Under the pieces are notes generated by a model. The model made no database searches. It saw only the letters and a program-made list of their open reading frames with translations, and was not told where the DNA came from. From Desulfosporosinus sp. FKB (GTDB lineage Bacteria; Bacillota; Desulfitobacteriia; Desulfitobacteriales; Desulfitobacteriaceae): a DNA stretch of 64,000 nt. Of this stretch, positions 1-9,282 are shown piece after piece (position 1 is the stretch's first letter; each line of letters opens with the position of its first letter). The DNA lies in the NCBI RefSeq assembly GCF_002196705.1, contig NZ_NADJ01000040.1:186001-250000 (forward strand). The letters run 5' to 3'. A program made the translations under genes and the position numbers.

Positions 1-785
1 ACAACATCCACCTTGGCCCATTCGATTTTTTTACGAATAGCAGCAATTTGTTCCGGAGAGCTGACTTTAGCCTTGGTGGAGAAGAGGAAGTAGGTACTTA
101 ACTTTTCCAGGATAGGTTCAAGCACCAAATAGGGTAAACATACTTCAATCATACCAACTGTATCGCCAACAGTAACTTCAATGGTAACTAAGACAACCAT
201 TTCGTTAGGAGCAACGATTTGCACAAACTGTGGATTGGGCTCCATGGCAATGAATTGAGGTTTTAATTCATAAACTTCAGCCCAAGCCTCCTCGGTTAGA
301 TTGATCATATGGGTAAGACGGTGTTCGACAAGAGTCTTTTCGATTTCTGTTAAATCTCTGTTTTTTTCGACTGCCTGTCCTTGACCTCCCAGGATTCGAT
401 CCACAATGGTGAAAGCAAGTGAAGGACTTACTTCCATTAAAACAGTTCCCTCCAACGGTTCCAAGGTAAAAATCCCCATAACTGTCGGACTCGGTAAAGA
501 ACGTATGAATTCATCATAAGTGATTTGTTCAATGGAAAGAACTTTACTTTCAACGGCCGAATGCAAGTTTCCTGAAAGGTAGTTCGTAAGTGCGCGACAA
601 TAATTTTCATGAATGTTTTGGAGGGAATGAATCTGATCCTTTGAAAACTTATTCGGACGCTTAAAATCGTACACTCGAACCTTTTTCGTATTATCAGTTG
701 TCCGCATCTCTTCAGCGCTCAATTGTCCATCTGACAGTGCACTTAACAAAGCATCAATTTCACTTTGGGATAAGACGTCTCCCAT
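1..785 (-). CDS. fliM: FliM, flagellar motor switch protein (partial, C-terminus outside window)
   Basis: FliM is part of the cytoplasmic C-ring switch. It binds phospho-CheY and sets the direction of rotation. The ATG at 785 gives an N-terminus beginning MGDVLSQSEIDALLSAL, the CheY-binding peptide typical of FliM, and a GAGGGGG ribosome site lies just upstream. About 261 residues are visible: the N-terminal peptide and most of the CheC-like middle domain. The FliN-like C-terminal domain lies beyond base 1. This is the last visible gene of the operon running from cheA and follows fliL by 33 bases. No stop codon or frameshift is seen. Confidence 0.96.
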   Translation of the reverse strand, partial: MGDVLSQSEIDALLSALSDGQLSAEEMRTTDNTKKVRVYDFKRPNKFSKDQIHSLQNIHENYCRALTNYLSGNLHSAVESKVLSIEQITYDEFIRSLPSPTVMGIFTLEPLEGTVLMEVSPSLAFTIVDRILGGQGQAVEKNRDLTEIEKTLVEHRLTHMINLTEEAWAEVYELKPQFIAMEPNPQFVQIVAPNEMVVLVTIEVTVGDTVGMIEVCLPYLVLEPILEKLSTYFLFSTKAKVSSPEQIAAIRKKIEWAKVDV

Positions 786-818
786 CGAATTCCCCCTCTC
801 ATAAAAGAATTGCACTAG

Positions 819-1247
819 TTATTGCTGATAAACTATTTTCTCAAATAAAACATCGGTAATTTTATCGTTTGCAACGTCATTAAGTTTCTTCAACAATTCT
901 GTTTTTAACTTTGCCAGATTTTCAGGAGTTTGCACATCGGCAAGGGGTCTGTTCAATAATACCGAGTTGACTTTGTCATTTAAAATCGCAGTTTTAGCCT
1001 TGAGATCTGTCAATGCTTTATCGTCCACAACCTCCAACGAAATTGTCGTTCTAAGGATGGCACCACCTTGCAAATTGATTAACAACTCACCGAGAGATAG
1101 CAGCGGTCCGTCTTGTTTCGGCTGACTTACCTTGGCAGTACTTTGAGTTTTAAAGATCGTTTTCTGAGCTAGAATCGTCCCGCCTACACCGATTCCTGAC
1201 CCCAAGATAACAGCTATAATGATGAAAATAAGGGTTTTTCGATTCAT
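819..1247 (-). CDS. fliL: FliL, flagellar basal-body-associated protein
   Basis: FliL is a small inner-membrane protein that surrounds the stator and aids torque. The sequence has a short positive N-terminus, one strong hydrophobic segment (about residues 5-25, rich in Ile/Val/Gly) and a soluble C-terminal domain outside the membrane, as in the family. I chose the ATG at 1247 (MNRKTLIF), which has GAGGAG about 11 bases upstream. A GTG at 1259 overlaps the flbD stop and is the alternative. It lies between flbD and fliM, the usual Firmicute order. Confidence 0.9.
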   Translation of the reverse strand: MNRKTLIFIIIAVILGSGIGVGGTILAQKTIFKTQSTAKVSQPKQDGPLLSLGELLINLQGGAILRTTISLEVVDDKALTDLKAKTAILNDKVNSVLLNRPLADVQTPENLAKLKTELLKKLNDVANDKITDVLFEKIVYQQ

Positions 1248-1255
1248 TAACTTGA

Positions 1256-1456
1256 TCACTCCTCAATCATTGGAAACTGTTTACAATTGTGTCGAAACTC
1301 AATGATACGTTCAATCAGAACCTTGATACTCTCAGATACCACGTATTTATTTCCACCCGTCAACGTAATAACCGTATCCGGAGTTTCTTCCATCGTTTCT
1401 ATCATGTCGCAATTTAAGGCAAAGACTTTGCCGTTTAAGCGCGTGACATAAATCAT
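1256..1456 (-). CDS. flbD: FlbD family flagellar protein
   Basis: A 66-residue protein beginning MIYVTRLNGKVFALN, with the conserved run TPDTVITLTGGNKYVV, matches the small FlbD (SwrD-like) family found in Firmicute flagellar operons. In Bacillus the homologue raises motor power. The stop overlaps the possible GTG start of fliL and suggests translational coupling. In most relatives flbD follows flgE, but here it directly follows fliJ with 15 bases between them, so the hook genes are not at this position. Confidence 0.88.
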   Translation of the reverse strand: MIYVTRLNGKVFALNCDMIETMEETPDTVITLTGGNKYVVSESIKVLIERIIEFRHNCKQFPMIEE

Positions 1457-1471
1457 AGCTTCATCCTTCCG

Positions 1472-1927
1472 TTAGCACTGTAGAGAATGCTTTCTCTGCT
1501 GCCAGTGCAGAATCTGGCCTGTTTCATCGAGGATTTTTTGTTCCTTAAGTAATTCGTTCTGTAGAAATGCCTTAAGTTGTTTCTCTTTCAGGCGCCGGAA
1601 TTTCTCTGCTTCTCGATGCGCCTCGATCAAAATAAGTCGTGTCTTCTCCACAATCTCTTCTTGTTCTAATTTCTCTGCTTCTCGGTTTTTAAGCCGACGT
1701 CGCTGTTCAAAAACGAAGTTCTGCCAAATAGCTAAATCTTCCGGTGAGTGCATTCCTGCACTCCTCTGACCCTCTAAAGCATTATTAAAGATGTCTCGCT
1801 GAGCTGCCAAGGCATCGACACAGGTTTGCCAGCGCTGCATCTCTTGCGCAAACTCCCGCTTAGCCATGTCTAGAAGTTGATCGGCAAGGCGTTGACTTGC
1901 CTCAAAACGAAAATGGAATCGGGCCAC
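1472..1927 (-). CDS. fliJ: FliJ, flagellar export chaperone / ATPase stalk
   Basis: FliJ is the coiled-coil stalk that works with the FliI ATPase at the export gate. The protein is almost entirely charged helix (many E, R, K, Q) with no membrane segment. The first in-frame start is a GTG at 1966, but the GTG at 1927 gives MARFHFRFEASQRL, the classical FliJ beginning, and about 151 residues, near the usual 147. AAAGGG lies 8 bases before it. It follows fliI closely. Family assignment rests on position and the N-terminal motif because FliJ diverges quickly. Confidence 0.85.
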   Translation of the reverse strand: MARFHFRFEASQRLADQLLDMAKREFAQEMQRWQTCVDALAAQRDIFNNALEGQRSAGMHSPEDLAIWQNFVFEQRRRLKNREAEKLEQEEIVEKTRLILIEAHREAEKFRRLKEKQLKAFLQNELLKEQKILDETGQILHWQQRKHSLQC

Positions 1928-1988
1928 TTCCTTCACCCTTTCAGCCAATGTTTTGCCAATAATCACCTTCTCTTAGGCTTCAAAGCTC

Positions 1989-3296
1989 TTAATCTTGGGC
2001 ATAAATTTTCTCGAGGTGCTGAAGCATATCATCAAATCCGCAGGTTTCACTGACATCTTGTCGGGCAAAGCCTTGAATCCGATCTATATGCGCCACAGCA
2101 GAATCAATTTTAGCATTGCTCCCTGAAGTGTACGCTCCAATATCAATCAAATCCTTAGCATCACGGTAAACTGCCAAATGTTCCCGCAATCGAGAGGCTA
2201 ACTCCTTATGGAAGGGGCTGGCCACATCATTCATTACCCGGCTCACCGATTGTAAAATATCAATGGCAGGATAGTGATTTTGCATTGCCAATTCCCGGGT
2301 TAACACGATATGTCCGTCAAGAATTCCGCGCACAGAATCGGCAATAGGCTCATTATGATCGTCTCCGTCAACCAGCACCGTATAAATCCCCGTAATACTC
2401 CCCTTTTCTGCCATCCCGGATCGTTCTAATAATTTAGGCAGGAGCGCAAAGACTGAAGGGGGATATCCCCGAGTCGCGGGAGGTTCACCGACAGTAAGCC
2501 CCACTTCCCGCTGAGCCATGGCAAAGCGAGTTACAGAATCCATCATTAAGAGTACGTCCTTGCCTCGATCACGAAAATATTCTGCAACAGCTGTAGCAGT
2601 GAAGGCAGCTTTTAACCGGACTAAAGCCGGCTGATCCGACGTTGCAACGATAATTACGGATCGCGCCAAACCTTCAGGTCCTAAATCTTTTTCAATAAAA
2701 TCCCGCAGTTCACGGCCACGTTCTCCTACCAGAGCAATCACATTAACATCGGCTGCAGTATTTCTGGCCATCATACCCAGCAAGGTACTTTTGCCTACTC
2801 CGGAACCTGCAAAAATTCCCATCCGCTGCCCGCGGCCAATAGTGAGCAGTCCATCAATAGTTCTGACGCCGACACTAAGTATATCTGTAATCCGCGGACG
2901 CAGAAGAGCGTTCGGCGGCTTATTCTGCAAAGGATATGGGGTTTCAGTCTTCAGCGGACGTCCATCAATGGGCTGCCCCAATCCATCGAGAATACGTCCC
3001 AAAAGTTCGGGACCCACAGGAACTGTCAGCCTTTGCCTTTGAGGGATCACGCGATCACCCGGAGCAATCCCTTCAAGTTCTCCTAAGGGCATAAGAAGAG
3101 CGGTTGAATCCCGAAAACCAACAACTTCAGCCGGGATCTCCTGTCCATTGTGGGTAAAGATATGGCAATATTCGCCGACACTAACTCTTGGTCCAGCTGA
3201 CTCAATCATCAGGCCCACGATTTTGGAAACCCTTCCTTGAGCCGAGATCGGGTCAAGCTGCCCCACCTTTTGAGTCATTAAGGTCCAGGCTCCCAT
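1989..3296 (-). CDS. fliI: FliI, flagellum-specific export ATPase
   Basis: FliI powers the type III flagellar export apparatus with FliH and FliJ. The 435-residue protein has an F1-beta-like fold: Walker A GSGVGKST at about residues 164-171, the VALVGERGREL motif at about 188-198, Walker B VLLMMD ending at D253, and GEPPATRGYPPSVF, diagnostic of the FliI/SctN family. The ATG at 3296 has AGAGGAG 8 bases upstream. The start lies inside fliH, an overlap of 44 bases, which suggests coupled translation. Full length. Confidence 0.97.
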   Translation of the reverse strand: MGAWTLMTQKVGQLDPISAQGRVSKIVGLMIESAGPRVSVGEYCHIFTHNGQEIPAEVVGFRDSTALLMPLGELEGIAPGDRVIPQRQRLTVPVGPELLGRILDGLGQPIDGRPLKTETPYPLQNKPPNALLRPRITDILSVGVRTIDGLLTIGRGQRMGIFAGSGVGKSTLLGMMARNTAADVNVIALVGERGRELRDFIEKDLGPEGLARSVIIVATSDQPALVRLKAAFTATAVAEYFRDRGKDVLLMMDSVTRFAMAQREVGLTVGEPPATRGYPPSVFALLPKLLERSGMAEKGSITGIYTVLVDGDDHNEPIADSVRGILDGHIVLTRELAMQNHYPAIDILQSVSRVMNDVASPFHKELASRLREHLAVYRDAKDLIDIGAYTSGSNAKIDSAVAHIDRIQGFARQDVSETCGFDDMLQHLEKIYAQD

Positions 3297-4119
3297 AGTT
3301 GAACTCCTCTCGTAAGGTGTGCTCTAATTTATCTAATTGGGCATTTAGTCGGGCATCAAAGATTCCTTCCTGACACTCCAGGAAACAATCACCTTGATTT
3401 AACGATTCATCGGCAATCCAAGGGCAAGGTAATTGATATCCCTGAAGCCAGCCGGCATCTTCTTTCGCTACATGAAGAATCCATCCTTGGCGTTCCTGTG
3501 GCAAGAGGGTGAGAGCTTGAATCGTGCTTAGCATTTTCTGGGGCTCGACAATCAAGGTCGATCTCACGATGCGTTCAGCAATTTTTATCGCCAGATGCAG
3601 CAGCTCTGCATCAACTTTAGCATATTCCTCTTGGACGGCATGCTGAGCCAACTGCAAGAGCATGTTTGCGTTTTGGGACAGACGGCTCCCCTCAGCCTGG
3701 CCTTCCGCCATCCCTGCTTGATACCCTTCTGCTTTGGCGGCTGGATAGACTTCAGCCCTCACTGACTGTATAACCTCAGAGCGTAAACGTTCCACCTCAT
3801 TTTGGGCTTGGGAACGAACAGTCTCAGCTTCCGCCTCAGCTTGTTTCAGTATCACTTGAGCTTCAGCTTCTGCCTTAGCCTTGATCTCCTGAGCTTCCTT
3901 CTTTGCTTGGTCCAGTGATACCTTGATAGCCTCTTGCGTTTCAGGCGTAAGGGAAGACTCCGGAAGTTCATCCTCAGCCGAACTCTGGGCTGTCTGATCA
4001 TCACCACTTAATTCTTTTAAAATAGGATCAGCATGGACTGCTTTCGGAGTCCATTTCACAAGATGTGGCGTAGATACCTCGACATCCCAACTTTTTACGA
4101 TGCCTGCTTTAGTAAACAA
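3253..4119 (-). CDS. fliH: FliH, flagellar export ATPase regulator
   Basis: FliH binds and restrains FliI and links it to the C-ring. The 288-residue protein has a variable acidic N-terminus, a long Ala/Glu/Gln-rich helix (about residues 80-140, with AEAEAQVILKQAEAEAE), then the C-terminal FliH/HrpE domain. The start appears to be a TTG at 4119 with GAGGAGG about 11 bases upstream. It overlaps fliG by 11 bases and fliI by 44 bases. Identity rests on the coiled-coil pattern plus position between fliG and fliI. Confidence 0.9.
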   Translation of the reverse strand: MFTKAGIVKSWDVEVSTPHLVKWTPKAVHADPILKELSGDDQTAQSSAEDELPESSLTPETQEAIKVSLDQAKKEAQEIKAKAEAEAQVILKQAEAEAETVRSQAQNEVERLRSEVIQSVRAEVYPAAKAEGYQAGMAEGQAEGSRLSQNANMLLQLAQHAVQEEYAKVDAELLHLAIKIAERIVRSTLIVEPQKMLSTIQALTLLPQERQGWILHVAKEDAGWLQGYQLPCPWIADESLNQGDCFLECQEGIFDARLNAQLDKLEHTLREEFNYGSLDLNDSKGGAA

Positions 4120-5125
4120 TTTCGTCTGCGCCTCCTCTTGAAATAACGATCGCGCCGCCCTCTTCCAGTTTGCGGATTACTTTGACGATACGCTGCTGAG
4201 CTTCTTCCACATCCCGCAGTCGAACCGGACCCATGAATTCCATATCTTCCCGCAGCATCTGTCCGGCCCTGGAGGACATATTGGCCATAACCTTTTCCAC
4301 AACTTCGGGATTGCTCCCTTTCAGCGCCAAGCCCAAGTCCTTTGTATCTACTTCACGTAAGACCATTTGAATACCGCGATCATCAAGAGTGATAATATCT
4401 TCAAAGACAAACATTTGTCGTTTGATTTGTTCTGCTAACTCCGGATCGTCTTGTTCCAAAGCATCCATAACCACTTTAACCGTTCCGGGATCAGTCCGGT
4501 TAAGAACATCAACAATATTTTGGATCCCGCCGGAACTTGTATAATCGGTCGGGGCCAGACTGGAAATCTTCCGTTCCAGAACTTTCTCGATTTCTTTGAG
4601 CACGTCAGGGCTCGTCCGACCCATAATCGCAATTCTTTTCGCCACATCTGCCTGTCGTTCTTGGCTAAGGCTGGCCAGTAAGGTTGCTGCTTTATCGACA
4701 GGGAGATGGGTCATAATAAGGGCAATCGTCTGAGGGTGCTCACCTTGGATAAAGGAGAACAGTTGTTTCGGATCTGTCCGCCGCACCAAATCAAAGGGAC
4801 GCATTTTCAGATTACTTGCCAGACGGCTGATAATCTCATTGGCCTTAGACTCCCCAAGGGCCCGTTCCAACACTTCCCGCGCGTAATCTACACCCCCGTG
4901 AGAAATATAATCATTTGCCAAACACATCTGGTGAAATTCTTCAATAACTTCATCCCTCTGTTCCGGCGTAATTTTACCCACATTAGACATTTCCAACGTC
5001 AATTTTTCAATTTCTAATTCATTAAGATTTTGCACTATTTTAGCAGAATTCTGTGAACCTAAAGAAATCATCAGAATTGCTGCTTTTTGGATTCCCGTTA
5101 AAGGCTGCGCTTGAGCCATTGTCAT
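4109..5125 (-). CDS. fliG: FliG, flagellar motor switch protein
   Basis: FliG is the rotor component that touches the MotA stator and sits on the FliF ring. The 338-residue length and motifs are typical: GIQKAAILMISLG at the start, the EHPQTIALIMTHL armadillo segment, the MVLREVDTKDL motif and the C-terminal charged torque helix (SSRAGQMLREDMEFMGPVR). The ATG at 5125 directly abuts the fliF stop (TAG then ATG). A second ATG two codons later is equally possible. Overlaps fliH by 11 bases. Confidence 0.97.
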   Translation of the reverse strand: MTMAQAQPLTGIQKAAILMISLGSQNSAKIVQNLNELEIEKLTLEMSNVGKITPEQRDEVIEEFHQMCLANDYISHGGVDYAREVLERALGESKANEIISRLASNLKMRPFDLVRRTDPKQLFSFIQGEHPQTIALIMTHLPVDKAATLLASLSQERQADVAKRIAIMGRTSPDVLKEIEKVLERKISSLAPTDYTSSGGIQNIVDVLNRTDPGTVKVVMDALEQDDPELAEQIKRQMFVFEDIITLDDRGIQMVLREVDTKDLGLALKGSNPEVVEKVMANMSSRAGQMLREDMEFMGPVRLRDVEEAQQRIVKVIRKLEEGGAIVISRGGADEIVY

Positions 5126-6715
5126 CTAACTCTCCTCTGCTAACCAGGTCTTAACAAGACGAGCGACTTCAGCCGGGTTATTCTGCGAATATTGTTCAAC
5201 AGCCTCTTTCGTTTGTTGAATGAGGATCTCTTCCTCAGTTTTTACCTGTTTCTTTGCCATTTTGGCCTTCGCCTCTTGCTCCAGTAACTCTTGGGACATC
5301 ATCAGTTCGGCATCAGCGAGAGTTACCGGCTGTTCACCATTCATACCCAACATTCTATCCGCACGGGCTTTCTTTGCTCGTCTGACCAGAAAGGCAATGA
5401 GTGCTGCTAAGCCAAGTAAAACACCGACCCCAATTTCGGCATAGGTCATCATTTGCTGCCGTTGTTGTGCGCTTGCCATGGCCTGTTTTGCTTGATCCAA
5501 ATCAGAATTATTAAAGGGAAGGGCAGCAACTTGAATTTGATCTCCTCGAGTTAGATCAATCCCGGAGGCAGATGCCACGACCGTCTTGATTTGATTAAGT
5601 TGGTTCTGGGTAACGACTGAGGAATCCGCCATCACTGACACGGAAAGGCGTTTTATTGCCCCTGGACTCACCACTTGTTCTTCTTGGCTGGAATCAACTT
5701 GGTTATTAATTGTGTTCGTTGTTTTGGTCGAAGACGATACCCCCTGTGTCGCCGTTTGATAGGTAGGGGCTCCATTTGCCGTCACACCTGGTGTTCCGCC
5801 GGCCGCAGAACCGTTCGTAGTGTTTTCTGTAGAATTTTGCTGACTTACGACTGCGCCGGGGCCATAAGTTTGTTTGGTACGTTTGATTTGATCAAAATCC
5901 AAGACCGCATTGATCCTAACGATTGCCGCATTTGGACCCAGTACCCTATCCAGCATACTTTGAACAGATTTCCGTGTGTTTTCCTCCACGGTTTGTTCCA
6001 GCTGATACTGAGTTCCCGTGAGACGATTAGGATCATTGCTTTTACCAAGAACATCCGAGAGAACATTGCCTTGAGTATCCACAATGGTCACATTAGCCGT
6101 CTGCAGTCCTTCAACTGATCCTGCAATAAGATTAGCGATCGCACGAACTTGATCATCGCTCAGTTTATTTCCCGGAGCGATTTTAAGAGTTACCGATGCG
6201 GTCGCCGCTTTTTGATTATCGGCAAAGAGTGAGTCATCAGGCATGACTAATTGAACTCGAGCATCTTGTACACCATTCAGAATTTTTAAGGTAGTCTCTA
6301 ATTCATTTTGTAAGCCAAGGGTGTAGCGCAATTTGCGGTCGGCATCAGTTTCACCGAGGTGCATTGTGTCCAAATAATCAAAACTAAATTTGCTGTTTTG
6401 GGGAAGTCCGGCGTTAGCCAGTTCTAAGCGGACGTCTGCAGCTGACTGTTGAGGAACCATAATTGTGGAGCCGTTATCAGCTAATTGGTAATTAACTTTC
6501 AAGTCTTTAAGCTTCGTCGTTATCGCTCCGGCATCCGTGTCGCTAAGTTTTGTAAAAATAGCTACATATTGCGGACGGCTCGCCCACGCAAGTAAGGACA
6601 CCAGCGCAATCAAGACCAAAAGAGGAGCAACAACCGTAATTACTTTCTGTGGCCGAGAAAGCTTATCCCAAAAATTCTTTACCGAGGCCTTAATCCCGGC
6701 CCAAGAATAATCCAT
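5126..6715 (-). CDS. fliF: FliF, flagellar MS-ring protein
   Basis: FliF forms the membrane MS-ring that nucleates the basal body and export gate. The 529-residue protein has an N-terminal membrane segment (about residues 27-46), ring-building motifs (YVAIFTKLSDTDAGAI, LRYTLGLQNELETTL), a Thr/Asn/Gly-rich extracellular loop (about 285-350), a second membrane segment (about 425-445) and the acidic C-terminus that binds FliG (ending VARLVKTWLAEES). It follows fliE after about 100 bases and is directly joined to fliG. Confidence 0.96.
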   Translation of the reverse strand: MDYSWAGIKASVKNFWDKLSRPQKVITVVAPLLVLIALVSLLAWASRPQYVAIFTKLSDTDAGAITTKLKDLKVNYQLADNGSTIMVPQQSAADVRLELANAGLPQNSKFSFDYLDTMHLGETDADRKLRYTLGLQNELETTLKILNGVQDARVQLVMPDDSLFADNQKAATASVTLKIAPGNKLSDDQVRAIANLIAGSVEGLQTANVTIVDTQGNVLSDVLGKSNDPNRLTGTQYQLEQTVEENTRKSVQSMLDRVLGPNAAIVRINAVLDFDQIKRTKQTYGPGAVVSQQNSTENTTNGSAAGGTPGVTANGAPTYQTATQGVSSSTKTTNTINNQVDSSQEEQVVSPGAIKRLSVSVMADSSVVTQNQLNQIKTVVASASGIDLTRGDQIQVAALPFNNSDLDQAKQAMASAQQRQQMMTYAEIGVGVLLGLAALIAFLVRRAKKARADRMLGMNGEQPVTLADAELMMSQELLEQEAKAKMAKKQVKTEEEILIQQTKEAVEQYSQNNPAEVARLVKTWLAEES

Positions 6716-6819
6716 TCTTCACACTCCTTTCCTTAAAATTAAAAAATATAAAAATATTTCCCCAAAGACCCACCAAAAGCAATAATTCCATACGTATTAA
6801 TAAATAAGAGCATTATTTT

Positions 6820-7152
6820 TTACATTTGCATTTGCATAATTTGGTGGTAGGCGTCAAGGACTTTATCACGGACTTGAACGGTCAAAGATAAGGACAGATT
6901 GGCTTTTTCCAAGGCCACCATGGCTGTCGACACGTCTTGGATCTGACCTGACGCTAGCTGCAGGCTGGCTTTGTCTGCATTGTCCTGGAGAGCATTGACC
7001 TGTCCTAAAGCATCGTTTAAAAACTTGGCAAAATCCGTTCCCGCCTTTTGAGCCCCATCTCCTAAAGGAAGAGCGGTTTTATTCTCAGTACTTGCCGAAG
7101 AAATCGGATTCAGGATTCCTGGCGACGAAATAGGTGCTATAGAAATGCTCAT
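6820..7152 (-). CDS. fliE: FliE, hook-basal body complex protein
   Basis: FliE joins the MS-ring to the proximal rod and is an early export substrate. The 110-residue protein ends with the conserved block VALEKANLSLSLTVQVRDKV and AYHQIMQMQM, characteristic of the family. The N-terminal 35 residues are low in charge, as usual for an export signal. It lies 6 bases after flgC. The 104-base gap to fliF is AT-rich and holds no other gene. Confidence 0.93.
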   Translation of the reverse strand: MSISIAPISSPGILNPISSASTENKTALPLGDGAQKAGTDFAKFLNDALGQVNALQDNADKASLQLASGQIQDVSTAMVALEKANLSLSLTVQVRDKVLDAYHQIMQMQM

Positions 7153-7158
7153 TTAATC

Positions 7159-7653
7159 TTACCCCTTTCCAATTTCTAAGGCTTTAGAAGCCATTGACTT
7201 ACTGACATTAAGAGCAGTAACGTTTGCTTCATAGGCCCTGGAGGCTGAGATCATGTCCACCATTTCTGTTACAATATTTACATTTGGCTCTCGTACATAT
7301 CCTACAGGGATTCCGGGTTCAGCCACTTTAGCAGCGTCAGGCGAATCCGGGTTGTACTCTAAACGAAAGGGGGCTTCTGTATCCGGAACGCTGTTAATAT
7401 TGGAGACCTCTACTCCATTGCCAACATTTTGCCCGCCCATTGTTTCTCCAAGCACATCAGAAAACGATGCTGCCGGGGAACGCGGGACAAACACAGCCAC
7501 TTCCCGCTGATAGGGTATAGGGTTTCCGGCAGGAGTCAGCTGTCCCGTTCGAGTTGTATTAATGTTGGCTATGTTACTGGAAATCAAATCCATGCGCAAG
7601 CGTTGAGCAGTTAGCCCGGAAGAGCTGATATCCATCGAACCAAATAGACTCAT
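7159..7653 (-). CDS. flgC: FlgC, flagellar proximal rod protein
   Basis: FlgC is a proximal rod subunit. The 164-residue protein has the N-terminal rod/hook motif (SSSGLTAQRLRMDLISSNIANINTT) and the C-terminal motif (EPNVNIVTEMVDMISASRAYEANVTALN) specific to FlgC. Its stop and start lie very close to fliE and cheB. Its usual partner flgB, normally just upstream, is absent: only 4 bases separate flgC from the cheB stop. FlgC itself looks intact. Confidence 0.95.
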   Translation of the reverse strand: MSLFGSMDISSSGLTAQRLRMDLISSNIANINTTRTGQLTPAGNPIPYQREVAVFVPRSPAASFSDVLGETMGGQNVGNGVEVSNINSVPDTEAPFRLEYNPDSPDAAKVAEPGIPVGYVREPNVNIVTEMVDMISASRAYEANVTALNVSKSMASKALEIGKG

Positions 7654-7657
7654 TTCC

Positions 7658-8842
7658 TTACCCCCTTTTCATAACGCACTCCACAATTGATCGTCCGATC
7701 TCACCAAGCGGTACGATTCGATCAGCTAAGCCGGCTTCAACAACAGACCTGGGCATACCATAAACGACACAAGTCTCCTCAGATTCTGCAATAGAAAATC
7801 CTTCTGAGGCCTTAACTTCTTTCATTCCCTTAGTCCCATCATTGCCCATACCGGTCATGATGACCCCCAAAGTCCCTTTACCTACAGACTTTGCCAGAGA
7901 AAGCAGCATAACATCCACTGAGGGATGATAAAGTGTAGGGATCGGAGCTTCATCTCCGATGTTAAGAACAAGCTGCCCCGACTTACGCTGAACTTGCATT
8001 TGCTTCCCAGCCGGTGCAACATAAATTGTACCGGCTTTAAGAGTTTCCCCGTGAATGCCTTCCCTAACATTTAATGGGCAAAGTCCGTTTAAGCGTTGGG
8101 CGAGAGGCCCAGTGAAACCTGCAGGCATATGTTGGGCTACAAGTACAGGTACCGGAAAATTAGCGGGCAGAGAAGGAAGGACCGTTTGTAAAGCTGACGG
8201 CCCCCCCGTGGAGGTTCCAATCGCCACAATCTCAACCCCATGCTTAGGCAAAGAGGAACTTTTTCCCATGCCAACTGAACGGGGAGCTTGCCCCCTTGCC
8301 GGAAGAATACCCGATTGAAGGATGGCCGAAGATTCAACCTTTCTTCCAGGCGTTTGATTAACAGGCCCTTTGTACCCAGAAACTCCGGAACTAATAGTTA
8401 ATCCCTTCCGTCCAAGACGAGAAGGATTAACACCGGCGGCTGCCAATACTTTTTCAATTAAATCACGCGACAGTGCCTGGAGATCATTTCCTTGTGTCCC
8501 TGTCGGCTTAGCAACGACATCCACGGCCCCTAAATCCAGAGCCTTTAAGGTTGCTTGTGCTCCCTCTGTTGTCAGAGAACTTAAAATGATTATCGGCGTC
8601 GGCTGCCAGCGCATAACCTCGTCTAAAGCCTGGAGGCCATCCATTACAGGCATCTCGACATCCATGGTGACTACCTGTGGACGAAGGGACTGGATTTTCA
8701 AAACTCCTTCACGCCCATCTCGTGCAGTATCTAAAACCTTAATATTTGGGCTTTGATTAAGGATTTTTTGTAAGGTCAAACGCATGAATGGCGAATCATC
8801 AACGATCAGCACCCCAACGGATGTATTTGGCCTTTCACTCAT
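7658..8842 (-). CDS. cheB: CheB, protein-glutamate methylesterase / deamidase
   Basis: CheB removes methyl groups from chemoreceptors and deamidates glutamines during adaptation. The 394-residue protein has a receiver domain (1-125) with phospho-acceptor D61 in TMDVEMP, a variable linker, and the methylesterase domain with the catalytic triad S211 (GTSTGGPSA), H238 (VAQHMPAGFT) and D335 (TGMGNDGTKGM). It starts one base after the cheW stop in cheA-cheW-cheB order. Its opposing methyltransferase, CheR, is encoded separately at 36.9 kb. Confidence 0.97.
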   Translation of the reverse strand: MSERPNTSVGVLIVDDSPFMRLTLQKILNQSPNIKVLDTARDGREGVLKIQSLRPQVVTMDVEMPVMDGLQALDEVMRWQPTPIIILSSLTTEGAQATLKALDLGAVDVVAKPTGTQGNDLQALSRDLIEKVLAAAGVNPSRLGRKGLTISSGVSGYKGPVNQTPGRKVESSAILQSGILPARGQAPRSVGMGKSSSLPKHGVEIVAIGTSTGGPSALQTVLPSLPANFPVPVLVAQHMPAGFTGPLAQRLNGLCPLNVREGIHGETLKAGTIYVAPAGKQMQVQRKSGQLVLNIGDEAPIPTLYHPSVDVMLLSLAKSVGKGTLGVIMTGMGNDGTKGMKEVKASEGFSIAESEETCVVYGMPRSVVEAGLADRIVPLGEIGRSIVECVMKRG

Positions 8843-8843
8843 A

Positions 8844-9269
8844 TTAATCCCCGCCCATAATTTGGTCGAGTTCTAAGAGGATGAGTAAGCGCTCACCAGT
8901 TTTCCCAACTCCGCGAATGAATTGGGAATCGACACCTACCGCTATCGGCGGCGGGGGTTCAATACTGTCGCTATCTAAATGTAAAACTTCCGTTACGGCA
9001 TCCACACGAATTCCGAAGACTTTAGATTGTACTTGGACCACAATAATTCGGCTAAGATCCGTTTCTTCTGCACGAGCCATGCCGAAACGAGTGGACAGGC
9101 TCACGACCGGGATCACATTCCCCCGTAAATTTATGACGCCTTCCACATAGACCGGGGCATTAGGCACCCGCGTAATCGGTGGAATTCGAATAATCTCCTG
9201 AACGCGCATAATGTCAACGCCAAATTCTTCAGAACCCAAACTAAATGTTACCAATTGTTCTTCAGCCAT
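8844..9269 (-). CDS. cheW: CheW, chemotaxis coupling protein
   Basis: CheW joins chemoreceptors to the CheA kinase. The 141-residue protein is one CheW domain beginning EEQLVTFSLGSEEFGVDI, with the conserved VPNAPVYVEGVINLRGNVIP segment and a GERLLILLELDQI ending. It lies 13 bases after cheA and before cheB. The operon therefore encodes a full kinase, coupler and methylesterase, but no receptor is seen in the window. Confidence 0.96.
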   Translation of the reverse strand: MAEEQLVTFSLGSEEFGVDIMRVQEIIRIPPITRVPNAPVYVEGVINLRGNVIPVVSLSTRFGMARAEETDLSRIIVVQVQSKVFGIRVDAVTEVLHLDSDSIEPPPPIAVGVDSQFIRGVGKTGERLLILLELDQIMGGD

Positions 9270-9282
9270 GCTTTTCTCCCCC

